64,000 nucleotides of DNA, taken from contig NZ_CP049715.1 of NCBI RefSeq assembly GCF_011082725.1, forward strand, positions 1,798,001-1,862,000, written 5' to 3'. A program made the position numbers and the translations under genes. Under the pieces are notes generated by a model, which saw only the letters and a program-made list of their open reading frames with translations, was not told where the DNA came from and did not search any database. Source of the stretch: Apibacter sp. B3706 (GTDB lineage Bacteria > Bacteroidota > Bacteroidia > Flavobacteriales > Weeksellaceae). Numbering within the stretch: position 1 is the first letter of the stretch; each line of letters starts with the position of its first letter. Positions 20,002 to 31,700 of this stretch are shown here, piece after piece.

Positions 20002-21684
20002 TTATTTATTAGCGATTTTCGCCCAGGTATCTTTTAATGTTACAGTTCTGTTAAAAATTAGATGATTTTCTGTTGAATCGTCATCGACTGCAAAATACCC
20101 AAGTCTTTGGAATTGATATTTTGTTCCAATTTTTGTACCATTTAAGCCGGGTTCTGCAAAACCATGAATAGTTTTTAAAGAATCCGGATTTAAAAAATTT
20201 AAAAAGTCACCTTCTTGTGTATCCGGAGATTCTTCTTTAAATAATCGATCATAGATTCTCACTTCTATAGGTAATGCGTGTTTAACGGATACCCAATGCA
20301 AAGTACCTTTCACTTTTCGCATGCTTTCTTCTGTTCCGCTTCCGCTCTTACTTTTATCGTCATACGTGCAATAAATGGTTTGTATTACACCGTTTTCGTC
20401 TTTTTCTACAGATTCTGCTTTAATTATATAAGCTCCTTTTAATCGGACTTCTCCTCCTAAGGTCAATCGGAAAAATTTCTTAGGAGCTTCTTCCATAAAA
20501 TCTTCTCTTTCTATATATATTTCTCTTGAGAAAGGAACTTCTCTTTCTCCTGCTTCCCTATTCTCCGGATTGTTTTCAATAGTAACATTTTCTTCTGAGT
20601 TTTCCGGATAATTAGTGATTACAACTTTCACCGGATTGACCACAGCCATGACTCTTGGAGCAATCTTATTAAGATGATCTCTTACCGTGAATTCTAATAA
20701 AGCAAAATCAATAATGTTGTCTCTTTTAGCCACTCCTACTCGTTCCATAAAATCTTTAATAGCTTCAGGAGTATATCCTCTTCTTCTCATACCCGATACG
20801 GTAGGCATTCGCGGGTCATCCCAACCGGATACATAATTTCCTTCTACTAAACGCAATAATTTTCGTTTACTCGTAATCGTATAACTTAAATTTAATCTTG
20901 CAAATTCACGCTGCTTACTTTTAACTTTTGATGGATCGTATACTTGATCCAAAAACCATTCATATAAAGGTCGGTGATTTTCAAATTCAAGAGAACATAA
21001 AGAATGAGAAACCTGCTCTATGTAATCTGATTCTCCATGTGTCCAATCGTATAAAGGATATATACACCATTCGTTACCGGTTCTTTGATGATGTTTTTTT
21101 AAAATACGATACATTACCGGATCCCTCATATTCATATTCGGGGATTTCATGTCTATTTTTGCGCGAAGTACACAACTTCCTTCCTCAAATTCTCCTTCTT
21201 TCATTCTTTGGAAAAGATCAAGGTTTTCTTCGATACTCCTGTTTCTGTAAGGACTTTCGATACCTTCTTCAAAAGGATTTTTTTTCTGCACATTCATCTC
21301 TTCCGAAGTCTGATTATCAACATATGCTTTTCCTTCTTTAATTAATTTTATAGCCCAATCATATAACTGTTGAAAATAATCAGAAGCATAACATTCCTTA
21401 TCCCAAGTATATCCCAGCCATTCTACATCCTTTCTAATCGCGTCAACATATTCTTGATCTTCTTTAACCGGATTAGTGTCATCAAATCGTAAATTAACGG
21501 GTACATTATATTTCTGACCCAATCCGAAATTTATCCAAATGGCTTTGATATGGCCTACATGAAGATAGCCGTTAGGCTCAGGTGGAAATCTAAACCTTAA
21601 TTTCTCTTTAGGAAAACCATTTTCTAAATCTTCTTCAATTATCTGCTCTAAAAAATTTAAAGATTTTTTTTCTTCTTGGTGCAT
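20002..21684 (-). CDS. glnS: glutaminyl-tRNA synthetase
   Basis: A class I aminoacyl-tRNA synthetase of 560 residues that charges tRNA-Gln with glutamine. The HIGH-type motif appears as PEPNGYLHVGHIKA near residue 35. The conserved RFDDTNP follows, then the GlnRS/GluRS catalytic segment YPLYDWTHGESDYIE. The KMSKS-like loop is ITSKRKLLRLV. The C-terminal anticodon-binding beta-barrel part includes EVRIYDRLF and GTKYQFQRLGYFAVD. The start ATG at 21684 gives the expected short N-terminus. Having GlnRS indicates direct charging of tRNA-Gln. Confidence 0.97.
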   Translation of the reverse strand: MHQEEKKSLNFLEQIIEEDLENGFPKEKLRFRFPPEPNGYLHVGHIKAIWINFGLGQKYNVPVNLRFDDTNPVKEDQEYVDAIRKDVEWLGYTWDKECYASDYFQQLYDWAIKLIKEGKAYVDNQTSEEMNVQKKNPFEEGIESPYRNRSIEENLDLFQRMKEGEFEEGSCVLRAKIDMKSPNMNMRDPVMYRILKKHHQRTGNEWCIYPLYDWTHGESDYIEQVSHSLCSLEFENHRPLYEWFLDQVYDPSKVKSKQREFARLNLSYTITSKRKLLRLVEGNYVSGWDDPRMPTVSGMRRRGYTPEAIKDFMERVGVAKRDNIIDFALLEFTVRDHLNKIAPRVMAVVNPVKVVITNYPENSEENVTIENNPENREAGEREVPFSREIYIEREDFMEEAPKKFFRLTLGGEVRLKGAYIIKAESVEKDENGVIQTIYCTYDDKSKSGSGTEESMRKVKGTLHWVSVKHALPIEVRIYDRLFKEESPDTQEGDFLNFLNPDSLKTIHGFAEPGLNGTKIGTKYQFQRLGYFAVDDDSTENHLIFNRTVTLKDTWAKIANK

Positions 21685-21707
21685 AATATAATATAGTTAT
21701 AGACGTA

Positions 21708-21715
21708 CAAATTTA
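21708..21715 (-). promoter_or_regulatory. candidate -7 element for glnS
   Basis: Reads TAAATTTG on the minus strand (TAnnTTTG), 23 bases upstream of the glnS ATG. No TTG at the -33 spacing. Confidence 0.4.
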
Positions 21716-21862
21716 AATCATTTTTAAAATTATTCTCCATATAATATTTTAAACGTACTAAATATTTCTTTAGCTTTATTTTTAATCAGATAAGATTTTA
21801 AAAATATTGAAAATTTTCGATATGTCTTAAATTTCATCGGTTAAAATGATTAATTTTGTACT

Positions 21863-23419
21863 ATGAAGGAACGTTTCATCCCTATTTTATCGGGATTAAT
21901 GACCATTTCCCTTATAGTTTTTGTGGGATTGCAGATTTTTTGGCTGAAACAAGCTATAGATGCAGGTGAACAGGATTTTTCATCTCGTGTATACAAAGCA
22001 CTAAATAATTCTTCCAAAAAAATTAATACTATAGAGATTAATAAGTTTTACAAACCGTTTACTAATTTCTATCAAGACATTAATAATCAAAAAGATTCCA
22101 GCACCATCCAAACAGCCATGAGTGTTATTGACTCACAGTCTGTTAAATACATCATTTATAAAAAAACAATCGTCAATAAAAAGCCTCTTATCATTCCTTT
22201 TTCAAAAAAAGATACTTTAAAAATCACCAATTTACTAACGGATGAAGGCGTATTAAAAATTAAAAAAGATTCTCTTCAAACCAATATTAGACCGATTGAA
22301 AAAAATATTGAAAATAGTTTTGTAAGCCCTAAATTTACCTTGGACGAATTTGCAAGATTGAGTGTAAACCAGATGAGTTTGGAATCCAGGATTAACATGC
22401 AGTTAATAGATTCAGTGGTTAACTTAGAGCTTAAAAAGCACAATATTAATACTGAATTTAAATGCGGAGTGCTCAACAATAAACTTAAATTAACTAAAAT
22501 CCATAGTGATGACTTTATCTTAAGTAATAAGTTTACTCAAAATTACAATGTAGTTTTATTTTCTGACGGAAAAGATAATACCCAATATTATTTATCCGTT
22601 TATTTCCCTTCTAAACAATATTCCGTACTAAATCCTATTTTGGGAGCTATTGGAGTAACCATAGCCTCTACTTTGGTTATTATTGCTATATATATTGCTT
22701 CCATATATTATATGTCCCAGCAAAAAAAGATTTCTGAAATAAAAACTGATTTCATAAATAATATGTCTCATGAATTTAAAACTCCTATAGCAACCATTAA
22801 TATTGCTACGGATGCGCTAAATTCGGAGAAAGTTCAATCAGAACCGGAAAAGATGAAATTCTATACTTCTTTAATCAAGCAAGAAAATGATAGAATGAAA
22901 AAACAGGTAGAGATGGTTTTGAGAATGTCGAAACTTGAACGAAATGCACTTCAACTGATCCGAAAAGAAACAGATATTCGACAAATCCTGAAAAACAGCA
23001 TTAAAACTGTTCGGGTACAAGTGGAACAACGAGGGGGAACAATTAAAGAAGAGTATTTAGCAGATAAATATATTGGAAATGTGGATGGATTTCATCTCAC
23101 CAATGCTTTTGTTAACATATTAGACAACGCGAACAAATATTCATTAGAAAAACCTGAAATCTCGGTAAAAACTTACAACGATAAAAATGATTACGTAGTT
23201 GAAATTTCAGATAAAGGAAAGGGTATGTCTGAAAACGTTATAAAAAAAATATTTGAAAAATTTTATCGGGAAGAAACCGGAAACATACATAATGTAAAAG
23301 GTCACGGATTAGGCTTGACCTACGTAAAAAATATCATTAAGTTACATAATGGTGGTATTAAAGTTGTTAGTAAATTACATAAAGGAACCACTTTTATTGT
23401 ACGTATTCCTCTAAATTAA
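21863..23419 (+). CDS. membrane sensor histidine kinase (RprX-like)
   Basis: A 518-residue inner-membrane kinase. There are two transmembrane segments (residues ~9-29 and ~262-287) flanking a ~230-residue periplasmic sensor region of no recognised family. The cytoplasmic part has the HisKA box NNMSHEFKTPIATIN with phospho-acceptor H303. The HATPase domain has an N-box (NAFVNILDNANKYS) and G-boxes (DKGKGMS, GHGLGLTYVKNI). It is followed eight bases later by its response regulator. The layout resembles Bacteroides RprX. The signal is unknown. A TAATTTTG -7-like element ends only four bases before the ATG (21851-21858), so a leaderless transcript is possible. Confidence 0.93.
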   Translation: MKERFIPILSGLMTISLIVFVGLQIFWLKQAIDAGEQDFSSRVYKALNNSSKKINTIEINKFYKPFTNFYQDINNQKDSSTIQTAMSVIDSQSVKYIIYKKTIVNKKPLIIPFSKKDTLKITNLLTDEGVLKIKKDSLQTNIRPIEKNIENSFVSPKFTLDEFARLSVNQMSLESRINMQLIDSVVNLELKKHNINTEFKCGVLNNKLKLTKIHSDDFILSNKFTQNYNVVLFSDGKDNTQYYLSVYFPSKQYSVLNPILGAIGVTIASTLVIIAIYIASIYYMSQQKKISEIKTDFINNMSHEFKTPIATINIATDALNSEKVQSEPEKMKFYTSLIKQENDRMKKQVEMVLRMSKLERNALQLIRKETDIRQILKNSIKTVRVQVEQRGGTIKEEYLADKYIGNVDGFHLTNAFVNILDNANKYSLEKPEISVKTYNDKNDYVVEISDKGKGMSENVIKKIFEKFYREETGNIHNVKGHGLGLTYVKNIIKLHNGGIKVVSKLHKGTTFIVRIPLN

Positions 23420-23426
23420 AAATATC

Positions 23427-24131
23427 ATGGATAAAAAAGTAAAGCTATTATTAGTAGAAGATGATCCAAGTTTTGGTGCTGTTTTAAAAGATTACCTCTC
23501 TATTCACGATTACGATGTAACCCTATCTGTTGATGGTGAGGATGGGTTAGAAAAATTTAAAGCAGACAATTTTGATATTTGTCTCTCCGATGTAATGATG
23601 CCGAAAAAAGACGGCTTTACATTAGCTAAAGAAATTATTGACATTAATCCGGATGTTCCGATTATCTTTTTAACAGCTAAAAATATGCGTGAGGATATTC
23701 TTACCGGATATAAACTTGGCGCTAATGATTATATAACTAAACCATTTGATTCTGAAGTTTTATTGTATAAAATTAATGCCGTTCTTCAAAGGAATTCCAA
23801 TTCTTCCGTTAATTCTGAAAATGAAGACAAAGAAATTTATGAAATTTCCAATTTTAAATTTAACACCAAATTACGTCAATTAGAGGTTAACGGTAAAATG
23901 CATAAATTATCTCCTAAAGAGAATGAGCTGTTAAAACTTCTTTGCAAGTATAAAAATGATCTTATGCCAAGAGAAGAAGCCTTAACTAAAATTTGGCATA
24001 ATGATAATTATTTCACTTCTCGCAGTATGGATGTTTACATTGCTAAAATCAGAAAATTACTTAAAGATGACGACAATGTAGAAATCGTAAATATTCATGG
24101 AGAAGGTTTTCGCTTATTAGTGAAAGATTAA
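23427..24131 (+). CDS. OmpR-family response regulator (RprY-like)
   Basis: A 234-residue DNA-binding regulator partnered with the preceding kinase. The receiver domain covers residues ~1-120, with the acidic pair E11/D12-D13, phospho-acceptor D55 (LSDVMMPKKDG), and the conserved T and K in FLTAKN and ITKPFDSEVL. The winged-helix output domain is at about 135-234 (LSPKENELLKLL, SRSMDVYIAKIRKLL, NIHGEGFRL). The hairpin at 24152-24194 ends the two-gene operon. Confidence 0.95.
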   Translation: MDKKVKLLLVEDDPSFGAVLKDYLSIHDYDVTLSVDGEDGLEKFKADNFDICLSDVMMPKKDGFTLAKEIIDINPDVPIIFLTAKNMREDILTGYKLGANDYITKPFDSEVLLYKINAVLQRNSNSSVNSENEDKEIYEISNFKFNTKLRQLEVNGKMHKLSPKENELLKLLCKYKNDLMPREEALTKIWHNDNYFTSRSMDVYIAKIRKLLKDDDNVEIVNIHGEGFRLLVKD

Positions 24132-24151
24132 TCTTTCTCAAAAACTATATG

Positions 24152-24198
24152 GAATAGATTATTAATCTTCATAAAAAAGATTAATAACCTATTCTTTT
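24152..24198 (+). terminator. intrinsic terminator of the two-component operon
   Basis: Long stem: GAATAG, one mismatch, then TTATTAATCTT, pairing with AAGATTAATAA, mismatch, CTATTC, around a seven-base loop. TTTT follows immediately. It lies 20 bases after the regulator stop codon. Confidence 0.7.
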
Positions 24199-24250
24199 CC
24201 TTTACTTAACTAACTATTTATTAAAAAACAGACGATCTTAATTATTACGA

Positions 24251-25615
24251 ATGGAGGCTATAGATAAATCTCAAAACATCTCAGAGCTGGAGAATGAAAA
24301 ACCCGGCAAACTTATTTGGAAATATGCCGTTCCGGCTATTATAGGAACTATAGTAATTGCTTTATACAATATCATTGACAGTATTTACATAGGTCATGGA
24401 GAAAATTTGGGAGATCATGCTATAGGAGGACTGGGAGTTCTTCTTCCCATAATGAACCTTATCTCAGGAATAGGTATGCTGGTTGGAGCCGGTGCGTCTA
24501 CACGTACCTCAATTTTTCTAGGCCAAAAAGATATGAAATCTGCCAATATTGTATTGGGAAATTCCATCTTATTAGCTACCGCATTAACTTTCTTGTTAAT
24601 CATAGGTATGTATGCCTACATGGATCCGATACTTATTGGTATTGGAGCTACTCCTCAAACATTCCCATTTGCAAAAGAATTTTTACTCTATTATCTTCCG
24701 GGAAATATATTTTTAACGGTTAATTATGCTCTCAACAGTATCATGCGAGCATCAGGATATCCTAAAAAAGCCATGTATATGATGCTTATAGGAGTTGTCG
24801 CCAATATTATTTTGGCTCCCATCTTTATATTTGTATTGAAATGGGGAATGAAAGGTGCTGCCATAGCAACCAATATTTCCATGGCGATAGGCTTGGGTGT
24901 CGTTTTAAAACATTTTTTTAATTCTAGTTCCATTGTATATTTTCACTGGAAAAGTTTAAAACCCAATTATAAGATCATTTGGTCCATAATTAATGTGGGG
25001 TTTGCTCCTTTTTTCATGTTAATTGCTGCATCTGTTGTTGTTTTATTCATAAATAACAGGCTTAATGTTTACGGAGGCAGCACAGCCATAGAAGCTTATA
25101 CCATAGCCAATCGCCTAATCATGGTATTTATAATGGTATTAGTAGGTTTAACTCAAGGAATGCAGCCTATTATAGGTTATAATTTCGGTGCTGAAAATAT
25201 GAATAGAGTTAAGGACACGTTAACTTACAGCCTTAAAACCGGATTTTTTATTGGATGTCTAGGATTTTTATTCGGTTTTTTATTCCCTGGACTTGTTGTT
25301 CAACCTTTTAATCCTTCCCCAAAATTAGCAAAAGAAGCATCTTTAGCTTTACAAATAATGACCATTACATTACCATTAAGCGGCATACAAATGGTTATTT
25401 CGAATTTTTTTCAATGTATTGGAAAAGCTGTTATTGCTTTTATTTTAAGTATGAGCAGACAATTCTTACTACTTGTACCCTCATTATTTATTCTACCTAA
25501 CTACTTAAAATTAAACGGAGTGTGGTACTCCATTCCATTATCCGATACAATCTCTACTATTTTAGCTATAATCATCTTTATTTGGCAGGTTCGCAAGATC
25601 AAAAACTTAATATAA
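24251..25615 (+). CDS. MATE family multidrug/metabolite efflux transporter
   Basis: A 454-residue inner-membrane antiporter of the MATE superfamily with about 12 transmembrane helices. The N-terminus has the family pattern KLIWKYAVPAIIGTIVIALYNIIDSIYIGHG, here broken across the first helix. The first half has GAGASTRTSIFLGQ and the second half has GLTQGMQPIIGYNFGA, the duplicated MATE consensus. It resembles the MepA-like branch. It sits between the two-component operon terminator and the synthase operon. It could export the synthase product, but it is separated by 174 bases containing its own promoter-like element, so that link is speculative. Confidence 0.92.
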   Translation: MEAIDKSQNISELENEKPGKLIWKYAVPAIIGTIVIALYNIIDSIYIGHGENLGDHAIGGLGVLLPIMNLISGIGMLVGAGASTRTSIFLGQKDMKSANIVLGNSILLATALTFLLIIGMYAYMDPILIGIGATPQTFPFAKEFLLYYLPGNIFLTVNYALNSIMRASGYPKKAMYMMLIGVVANIILAPIFIFVLKWGMKGAAIATNISMAIGLGVVLKHFFNSSSIVYFHWKSLKPNYKIIWSIINVGFAPFFMLIAASVVVLFINNRLNVYGGSTAIEAYTIANRLIMVFIMVLVGLTQGMQPIIGYNFGAENMNRVKDTLTYSLKTGFFIGCLGFLFGFLFPGLVVQPFNPSPKLAKEASLALQIMTITLPLSGIQMVISNFFQCIGKAVIAFILSMSRQFLLLVPSLFILPNYLKLNGVWYSIPLSDTISTILAIIIFIWQVRKIKNLI

Positions 25616-25654
25616 ATTAATATTAACAAAATGTTAAAATTATTTTTTTTTGAT

Positions 25655-25662
25655 TATATTTG
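25655..25662 (+). promoter_or_regulatory. candidate -7 element of the synthase/glycosyltransferase operon
   Basis: TATATTTG matches TAnnTTTG, 127 bases upstream of the first synthase ATG. No TTG at the expected -33 distance. The implied ~120-base leader contains a C6 tract and a TTCCCC/GGGGAA stem (25672-25677 with 25691-25696). Confidence 0.45.
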
Positions 25663-25789
25663 CGATTCGATTTCCCCCCTTTAATAACACGGGGAATATG
25701 TTTAGTTAATACTATATGATCCTAGATTATCTTAAGTAGTAAAAAACATTGATAAGTTAAATATTTACTAAATACAATTTTTTTAAGCC

Positions 25790-28700
25790 ATGCAAGAAAA
25801 AAAAGAGTTATTTGTTCTTTCTCCTTTTGAATTACCTGACGTTGATCTAGCCTTAAAAACTATTAAAACCGGGGCTTTTCCAATTCTACATTTAGGAAGA
25901 GATAAAAACAAAGCTATTCAAAGTTTAAATGAACTTTCTGAAAAAACAAGAGAATCATTTGGTGTATGTTTTGTGTCAGAATCAATGGCTGACCTTACAC
26001 TTCCTGAAAATGTAACAAAAATATTTATTCCTTTTAATTTTAAAATTTCTGTTAAAAAAAATATAGAAATTTTTCATCAAGTTCACTCATTGGATGAAGC
26101 AGAAGAAGCCATCAAAAAAGGGGTAGAATCAATTATATTAAAAGGAAATGAAGGAGCAGGAAAAGTGGCTTATGAATCCTCATACGTTCTTTTTCAAGGA
26201 ATCAAAAACAAGCACAAAAAATTAAAAACTAAAATTTACATACAAGGAGGAATGGGTATTCATACCTCTGCTGCTGCCTTAGCAATGGGGGCACAAGGTA
26301 TCATATTGGATAGTCAAATCGCTCTTTTTCCAGAATGTAGTATATCTAAAGATTTAAAAAATATTTTTAACAAGCTGAGTGGAAGCGAAACTGTTATTAT
26401 CGACAATTTCAGAATTTTACTTAGAAAAAATTCACCGGAATTACCAATACAAGCAAAATATGAAGATATTTTACCTTTTTTAGGCGGCCTGGATCTTTCT
26501 CAAAATATAATTCCTATGGGACAGGATATTTGCTTATCCGTGGATTTTGTAGAACGATACAAAAAGCTTGAAAATTTAATTATAGCTTTTCAAGAAGCTG
26601 CCTATGGGCATTTATTGCAAGCTAAAAATTTAAATATAATCGGAGAGAACAGCCCTCTTGCGAAAGAATTAGGAACCAGATTTCCAATCGCTCAAGGTCC
26701 TATGGCTCGAGTTAGTGACGTACCTGAATTTGCTGAAAAGATTGCCAATGAAGGTGGGGTTCCATTTATTGCAATGAGCTTAATGATTGGACAAGCAGCT
26801 AAAGATGCTGTTGAAAAAACACATGCACTATTAAAAGATAAGGCTTGGGGAGTAGGTATCTTAGGTTTTGCTCCGGCGCCATTGCGTGAAGAGCAAATGA
26901 AATACATCCTCGAAAATAAACCTCCTTTTATTATCATTGCAGGTGGAAGACCTTCATTAGCTAAACCTTATGAAAAGGAAGGTATCAAAGCATTTTTACA
27001 TGTACCATCTGTATCATTACTGGACATGTTCTTAAAAGAAGGTGCCAGAAATTTCATTTTTGAAGGAAGAGAAAGCGGTGGACATGTTGGCCCTTTACCT
27101 AGTATGGTTCTTTGGGAAAAACAAATCTATCGTTTATTAAAAGACGACCAACCAAGTACATTAAATATATTCTTTGCAGGAGGAATTCACGATGCATTTT
27201 CTTCCGCATTTATCTCTATTATGTCTGCATCCTTAGCAGCAAAAGGAGCTAAAATTGGTATACTGATGGGAACTTCTTACTTATTTACAAAAGAAGCTGT
27301 TGAAACGGGTGCTATTTCAGATGAATATCAAAAACAATCCGTAGCACATGATAAAACCGTTTTACTAGAAGCGGCTCCAGGTCAAGAAACCAGAGCTCTA
27401 CCTACCCCTTTTACCAAATTATTCGATCAAGAAAAACAACGATTATTTGCGGAAGGTTTAGATTCCAAAGAAGTTTGGTTGAAACTTGAAGAAATGAACT
27501 TGGGACGTCAAAGAATTGCTGCAAAAGGAATTGAAAGACAGGGTAAAGAACTTATCAAACTATCCAATGAAGACCAGTTAAATAAAGGGGTATTTATGAT
27601 TGGACAGGTTGGTGCTTTAAGAGGCAATTCAACTACCATAAAAGAACTCCACAAAGACGTAGCAATAGAAAACAATAAAGTTCTTTCAAAATTAGATAAT
27701 CTTACAGAACCAACTAAAGAACCTAGTGGTTCTAAATTGGCAATTGTAGGTATGGCAGGTATTTTTCCTCAAGCCCAAACGTTAGAGGAATACTGGAAAA
27801 ATATTTTGTCCGGTAAAGATTGTGTTACCGAAGTTCCTGATGACCGATGGAATAAAGAACTTTTCTATAATCCCGACACCAGAGATACTGATTTCGTTTC
27901 CTCTAAGTGGGGTGGTTTTATACCAACCATAGATTTTGACCCGTTAGAATTTGGTATCCCTCCTCAATCATTAGCTTCCATAGAACCGGTGCAGTTATTA
28001 AGCCTTTTAGTAGCTAAAAGAGCATTGGAAGATGCCGGTTATGACATGAAAACTTTCGATGGAGAAAATACATCTGTTATTATCGGTGCAGAAGGAGCAA
28101 CCGAATTAGCTTCAAGTTATGGATTCAGAGGATATGCAAAACAAGTTTTCGGAGATCTTCCTGAGGAACTTAAAAATATGCTTCCTAAACTTAATGAAGA
28201 TTCCTTCCCGGGGGTTTTATCCAATGTGGTGGCAGGTAGAATTACCAACAGGTTAAATTTAGGGGGTACCAACTATACTGTTGATGCTGCCTGTGGTGCA
28301 TCTCTTGCAGCAGTAGATATAGGATGCCAAGAATTACAAAATTATAGAACAGACATTGCCATCATAGGGGGAGCAGATTTACATAATGGTTTAAATGACT
28401 TTTTAATGTTCTCTGCAACACATGCCTTATCAAGAAAAGGAAAATGTGCTTCCTTCGATGCTAATTCTGATGGAATTGCTTTAGGAGAAGGAATTGGAAT
28501 GATTGTGGTTAAAAGACTGGAAGATGCAGAACGCGATGGAGACAGAATCTATGCCGTAATAAGAGGAACAGGTGCCAGCAGTGACGGTAAAAGCTTAGGT
28601 ATGACCGCTCCAAATAAAAGAGGTCAGATGAAAGCTCTACAAAGAGCCTATAAACATGCAGGTGTTTTGCCTTCAGAAGTTGAATTAATTGAAGCTCATG

Positions 28701-31700
28701 GAACAGGAACTGTTGTAGGTGATAAAACAGAATTAAGCGCATTGACTGAAATGTTTTTAGAGTCCGGAGCTTTAGTGGGACAAACTCATTTAGGGTCTGT
28801 AAAAACTCAAATCGGACATACTAAATGTGCTGCCGGTATGGCCGGATTGATTAAAACGGCTTTAGCAACCTATTACGGTATTCAACCGCCGACCATCAAT
28901 TTAACTAATCCGAATGCTTTTTATAACAAAGAAAGCAGTCCGTTTAAATTTAATACTAAAGCGGGAATCTGGAGCAGTGAAAGAAGAATATCCGGAGTAA
29001 GTGCGTTTGGTTTTGGTGGAACCAATTTCCATGTTGTAATGGAAAATTATAAATCAGAAATTCCTACTACAAGCAGCTTAACTTCTTGGCCTTCCGAATT
29101 ATTTGTTTTCAAAGGGGATAACTTACAAGAAGCCAAACAAATTGCTCAAAAAGTTAAAAATTTAATTGAAATAAACAGTTCTCTAAACTTAAAAGATATA
29201 GCTTATAGTTTAGCAACTGATAACAATAAAAATATTCAAGCTTCTATAGTAGCTTCCAATACTATTGAATTAAAAGATAAAATTGAATCTCTTCTTTCCA
29301 ATAAAGAAGAAGCGGGGATTTATCTAAGGGATCCTAAGGAAGGTAAAGTTGCCTTTTTATTTTCAGGACAAGGAAGTCAAAGAATTAATATGGCTCGTGA
29401 TCTTTTTGTGGCATTTCCTACTATGAGATCCTTATTAATTCAAAATAAAGAGGTTGAAAAAATATTATTCCCTCATGCGGTTTTTGATGATGAGAGTAAG
29501 AAATTACAGCAAACTACCATCACAAAAACTCAAAATGCCCAGCCATCATTAGGTATCGTTGATTATGCGATCGCCAGTTTTTTACGATCTTTAGAAATTG
29601 AACCGGATATGGTTGCGGGACACAGCTATGGAGAACTTCCTGCGCTTTGTTTTGCAGGAGTATTCAAACCTGAAGAATTAGTCTCTTTAAGTAGAAAAAG
29701 AGCCCATGCAATTTTAGATGCTGTTGGACAAGATAAGGGTAAAATGATTGCATTAAATCTACCGGAAGTAGAAATAAAATCATTACTCGAAGGAGAAAAA
29801 GAAGTTTGGGCCGTAAACTTCAATTCTATCAAACAAACCATTCTTGCCGGTTCTACTGCTGCAATGACTGAGTTTATGAAGAAACTTACGGATAAGAAAA
29901 TCACTTACAGAGAATTGGCCGTAGATTGTGCTTTCCACAGTCCACTATTGAATAAATCTACAGATTTATATTTGAAAGAGCTTTCTTCTGTTGATTTTAC
30001 TTCTCCGACGTTGTCCATATGGTCTAATACAACTGCAGAATTATACCCTTCCAAACCTGAAGAAATTAAAAATCGTTTAGCTGAGCATTTAATTAATCCT
30101 GTATACTTTACCAAAGAGGTTACGAATATGTATGCAGAAGGTGCGCGAATATTCATTGAAACCGGTCCGGGTAAAGTTCTCATAAATCTTGTTCAATCTA
30201 CTTTAGGTGCTCAAGAAATTACTACAATTCAAACCGAAGAAAAAGAAAAAGAAGGAATTACCTTTTTACTTAATGCATTAGCTAAATATATTGCTACCGG
30301 AAGAAATATAAATCTTGAAAAACTATTTGAAGGTAGAAAAGTTACTTCTATAAATTTTGATGAACCGGAAAAATATAAAAAGAGAGCTACAAACTGGCTT
30401 ATCAATGGCCATTATGCTATTCCTTCCGTAGGAAGCCTTCCTCCTAACGGAGCACTTCCAATTAGCAAACCGATAAATTTAAATTTTGGAGCTATTTCCG
30501 ATACTTATACCATGAATAACAATCTTACACAAGCGGATCATGTTATCCTTGAATATTTAGGAAACATGAGATCTATGATACAAAACCAAAGAGACGTCAT
30601 GTTAGGATACTTTGGTCAAAATCCAACAACTATTGCTGCTCCTCAAGCAACAACAACTATTCAAGTGCCTACTCAAAGCAATCAAATTGCTACTCCTCAA
30701 CCAACGGTGGTTGTTCCGGCTCAAGTCGCCGTACCGGTACATACAGTTGCTCAAAGTTCAGCTCCTGCATTATCAATTCAAGTAATCAAAGACACTTTGC
30801 TTGATACAGTAAGTGAAAAAACCGGATATCCTATTGATATGCTAGGTTTAGACATGGATCTGGAGGCCGACTTAAGTATAGATTCCATTAAAAGAATGGA
30901 AATAATTGGAGCTTTAAAAGAAAAATTAAAAATCAATGCTGATTTTGAAGAATCTGAAGATGCTATCGAAAAAATGGCTTCTATTAAAACACTTAGCGGG
31001 GTTATCGGATGGGTTGAAGAATTAGTAAAATCAGATCAACCCGTATCTCAAGAAGTTACTGTAGCTACAAATATATTACCTGCAGCAACTCCAAGTGCTA
31101 AGAAAGAAGCCCTTTCTTTGGAAGTGATTAAAGATGCTCTCCTTAATACCGTAAGTGAAAAAACAGGATATCCAATTGATATGTTAGGTTTGGATTTAGA
31201 TTTAGAAGCTGATTTAAGTATCGATTCCATTAAAAGAATGGAAATAATTGGAGCATTACGAGAAAGATTAAATATTACTTCTGATTTTGAGGAATCTGAA
31301 GATGCTATCGAAAAAATGGCCTCTATAAAAACATTAAACGGGGTTATCGGATGGATTGAAGATTTAGCAAATGGGGATTCTTCAGAAAAAACAGACAAGC
31401 AAATTGCAGCTTCACCGGCTGTAAATGAAATATCTTTTGATGCTGAATCAATTTCAGAATTAGAAAAAAACCTTGATTCAGCTAAAGACGAACCTCTTTT
31501 AAGAACTCGTTTTGAACTTGAAAAATATCCAATTAATGGATCAGATAAAATACAAATAGAAGGCAAAAAATTTGCAATTACTGATGATGGAAAATCTATG
31601 GCTAAAGATCTTAAAAAAGCTTTAGAAGCAAAAGGAGCTACAGTAGATATCATTTCAGACAGTAATACAAATCTTTCAAACTACGACGGTCTTCTTATTC

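Noticed and set aside
25673-25679. C6 tract in the synthase leader as a phase-variation switch
   Set aside because: Six bases is short for slippage and it lies outside the coding frame and between promoter-like element and ATG without an obvious spacing role.
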